Shown here: positions 62,256 through 64,000 of the stretch, piece after piece | Layout: each line of letters opens with the position of its first letter | How positions within the stretch are numbered: position 1 is the first letter of the stretch | Source: Catenovulum adriaticum | Lineage (GTDB): Bacteria; Pseudomonadota; Gammaproteobacteria; Enterobacterales; Alteromonadaceae | Direction: 5' to 3' | Assembly (NCBI RefSeq): GCF_026725475.1 | Contig: NZ_CP109965.1 | Span: 1,302,001-1,366,000 of the forward strand | Length of the DNA stretch: 64,000 nucleotides | Notes under the pieces: model-generated | Databases searched by the model: none | What the model was told of the DNA's origin: nothing | Seen by the model: the letters and a program-made list of their open reading frames with translations, nothing else | Program-made: the position numbers and the translations under genes

Positions 62256-64000
62256 ATGACCAAACTGACGTTACAGCAAACGCTTAAATTATTTTTAGTC
62301 TCTATTGTTTTGATTGGTATTACTTGTCTTTACATTGTTAATTCAACGCTTCATAAAGCTCAGGAGAATGAAGAGTGGGTGACTCATACCTATCAAGTTA
62401 TTATTGTATTAGAGTCTGTTAGAAATCATATCCAAATAGCAGAGTCAAACCAACGTGGTTTTTTATTGACGTTAAATGAGGCTTATCTTGATTCTTTCAC
62501 TGAGTCTATCGATTTAGCTCTTGATGAATTAGTTAAATTAAAGCAGCTAACCACAGATAGTTTAGAGCAACAACAAAAACTTAAATCGCTAACCAAACTC
62601 ACTCAAGCTAAATTTTCAGAGCTCAAAAAAACCGTGCAATTAGCGAAATCAAGTCAATTATCCGAATCATTAAATATATTAAAAAATAATTCGGGTAAAA
62701 AGTTAATGGACCAGATTAACACGATAATTACCCAGCTTAATGATCACGAAAAATACTTACTCAAAATACGTAAAAATGCTTTTAACGATGCTAAAAACAT
62801 GAGTAAATTCCTATTTATTGGATGCATTATTTTAATTTTATTTTTGGTTTTTAGCGCTACGATTTATATAAAAAGAAGTGCCATTGACCCACTTGCAAAA
62901 TTAACACAGCAACTAACAAACACAACAGACGATAATATGCCATCTATTAGCTCAAAGCACGCTAGTGTAGAAGTAAAACTACTGAGCAATACGCTAAAAA
63001 GGTTGATGCAGGATGTTAATTATAACATGAATGCACTTAAACTAGCTCAAAGAACAGCAGAAGAAAGTAGCCAAATCAAAACTCAGTTTTTGTCTAACAT
63101 GAGCCATGAAATTCGTACGCCATTAAACGGTATTATTGGTACCTTACAAATTTTAGCCCAGAGCAAAAACGAGATAAAAATTCAAAATTTAATTGATAAA
63201 TCGCTTCTTTCAAGTAAGAGTTTATTAACCATTATTAATGATATTTTAGATTTCTCTAAAATGGATGCTGGTATGCTAAATCTTGAAAAAACGGTATTTG
63301 CGTTCAAAGAAATTGCAGAATTAGTTATTTCAGATTTAACGGCCATAGCTAGAGAAAAAGGCATAGCGTTAGAATTGCATTATGATAAAAATTTTGTGGA
63401 TGGTTGGATGGGTGACCCGGTTCGAGTGCATCAGATATTACTTAACTTAACATCAAACGCTGTTAAATTTACTGAATCGGGTTATGTCAAAATATATATA
63501 TCCAGTAGCGGATTGGATGCAAAATCTAAACTGATGATAACAATTGAAGATACAGGTTCGGGAATGAGTCCTCAAACGGTCAGCCAGCTTTTTACCCGTT
63601 TTAAGCAAGCGGATAGTTCAACCACCCGTAAATTTGGTGGAACTGGCTTAGGTTTAGCGATAACTCACTCTTTAGTGACCCAAATGGAAGGCGACATAAA
63701 CGTATCCAGTGAGTTAGGTGAAGGCAGCTTATTTAAAGTTGCCTTGCCATTAGCGCAAGCTGAGTTAACGGGCGCAAAAGTTGATCAAATTGCGACTGAA
63801 ATGCCCAACTTATCAGCTAAAACAATATTAGTGGCAGAAGATAACGAAATTAATCAAACCATTATAGAGGCGATGTTAAGTGCATCTCAGGCAAAAATCA
63901 TCATTGTAAATAATGGGAAAGAGGCAGTTGAAATTGCTGAAGCTCAGCAACCTGATTTGATTTTTTTAGATATTCAAATGCCAGTGATGGACGGTATTGA
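62256..64000 (+). CDS. CHASE3-domain hybrid histidine kinase, 3' end outside window
   Basis: Starts at ATG 62256 (MTKLTLQQTLKLFLVS) and stays open to the end of the window (581 codons). Layout: first membrane helix (about 12-30), CHASE3 sensor (ESVRNHIQIAESNQRGFLLTLNEAYLDSF), second membrane helix (about 184-205), HAMP-like linker, dimerisation domain with SNMSHEIRTP (His284), ATPase domain (NLTSNAVKFTESG, DTGSGM, GGTGLGLAI), then a receiver with acceptor Asp572 in FLDIQMPVMDG. It is divergent from the GH86 gene, which makes a role in polysaccharide sensing possible but unproven. Confidence 0.88.
   Translation, partial: MTKLTLQQTLKLFLVSIVLIGITCLYIVNSTLHKAQENEEWVTHTYQVIIVLESVRNHIQIAESNQRGFLLTLNEAYLDSFTESIDLALDELVKLKQLTTDSLEQQQKLKSLTKLTQAKFSELKKTVQLAKSSQLSESLNILKNNSGKKLMDQINTIITQLNDHEKYLLKIRKNAFNDAKNMSKFLFIGCIILILFLVFSATIYIKRSAIDPLAKLTQQLTNTTDDNMPSISSKHASVEVKLLSNTLKRLMQDVNYNMNALKLAQRTAEESSQIKTQFLSNMSHEIRTPLNGIIGTLQILAQSKNEIKIQNLIDKSLLSSKSLLTIINDILDFSKMDAGMLNLEKTVFAFKEIAELVISDLTAIAREKGIALELHYDKNFVDGWMGDPVRVHQILLNLTSNAVKFTESGYVKIYISSSGLDAKSKLMITIEDTGSGMSPQTVSQLFTRFKQADSSTTRKFGGTGLGLAITHSLVTQMEGDINVSSELGEGSLFKVALPLAQAELTGAKVDQIATEMPNLSAKTILVAEDNEINQTIIEAMLSASQAKIIIVNNGKEAVEIAEAQQPDLIFLDIQMPVMDGI

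Noticed and set aside
1..64000. tRNA, rRNA, CRISPR or prophage features
   Set aside because: I saw no tRNA T-arm-like motifs in plausible folds, no short regularly spaced repeats, and no phage structural or integrase genes.

Overview
The window looks like a piece of chromosome from a marine, Gram-negative gammaproteobacterium of the Alteromonadales, probably an agar-degrading lineage of the Catenovulum type. The reasons are AT-rich DNA throughout, gammaproteobacterial gene orders (lolB-ispE back to back with hemA-prfA-prmC; dsbC-recJ; smc-zipA; nrdR-ribD-ribE-ribB-ribH-nusB-thiL-pgpA), MetJ-, LexA- and PhoB-type operators, and a GH86 agarase/porphyranase-like lipoprotein. The genus is inferred from the overall picture, not from an alignment.

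Layout. 1-6.4 kb: start of ispE, lolB, then divergent hemA-prfA-prmC, a REC-DUF3369-HD-GYP response regulator and a solitary panB. 6.6-9.6 kb: small or decaying genes (a Gln/Glu-rich secreted protein, a membrane protein that has lost its N-terminus, a broken HI0074-type gene) around a BaiN-type flavoprotein. 9.7-20 kb: RlpA-like lipoprotein, AI-2E-type permease, an amidoligase/glutamine-amidotransferase/DedA-like trio, a solute-binding-protein/histidine-kinase fusion, FKBP, SDR, TerB-like protein, a small lipoprotein and msrPQ. 20-27 kb: MscS channel, a MITE-like element, dsbC-recJ, an orphan LacI regulator with tadA, yjdM, then a 1.2 kb region holding a second MITE relative with REP palindromes inside it. 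27-33.6 kb: cysZ, smc-zipA and a SirB1-like protein.

33.7-40.3 kb on the minus strand is a complete six-gene ebo cluster (eboD-C-A-B-E-F), a widespread but chemically unsolved pathway linked to export or processing of secondary metabolites. A MetJ-controlled metA, then metH and rluF follow. A porin and a lone PstS protein both carry PhoB-box-like 11-bp repeats, suggesting a local phosphate-starvation pair. glyA and the long riboflavin/nusB/thiL/pgpA operon follow; its ribB carries a degenerate GTP cyclohydrolase II half (RibBX type).

57-64 kb is accessory-looking: a 155-bp tandem REP array, a SulA-like SOS gene under two abutting LexA boxes, a third MITE-like element, a DCC-family protein, the GH86 enzyme with a perfect 14-bp palindrome upstream, and a CHASE3 hybrid histidine kinase that runs off the window end. 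I saw no tRNA, rRNA, CRISPR array, prophage or intact transposase.
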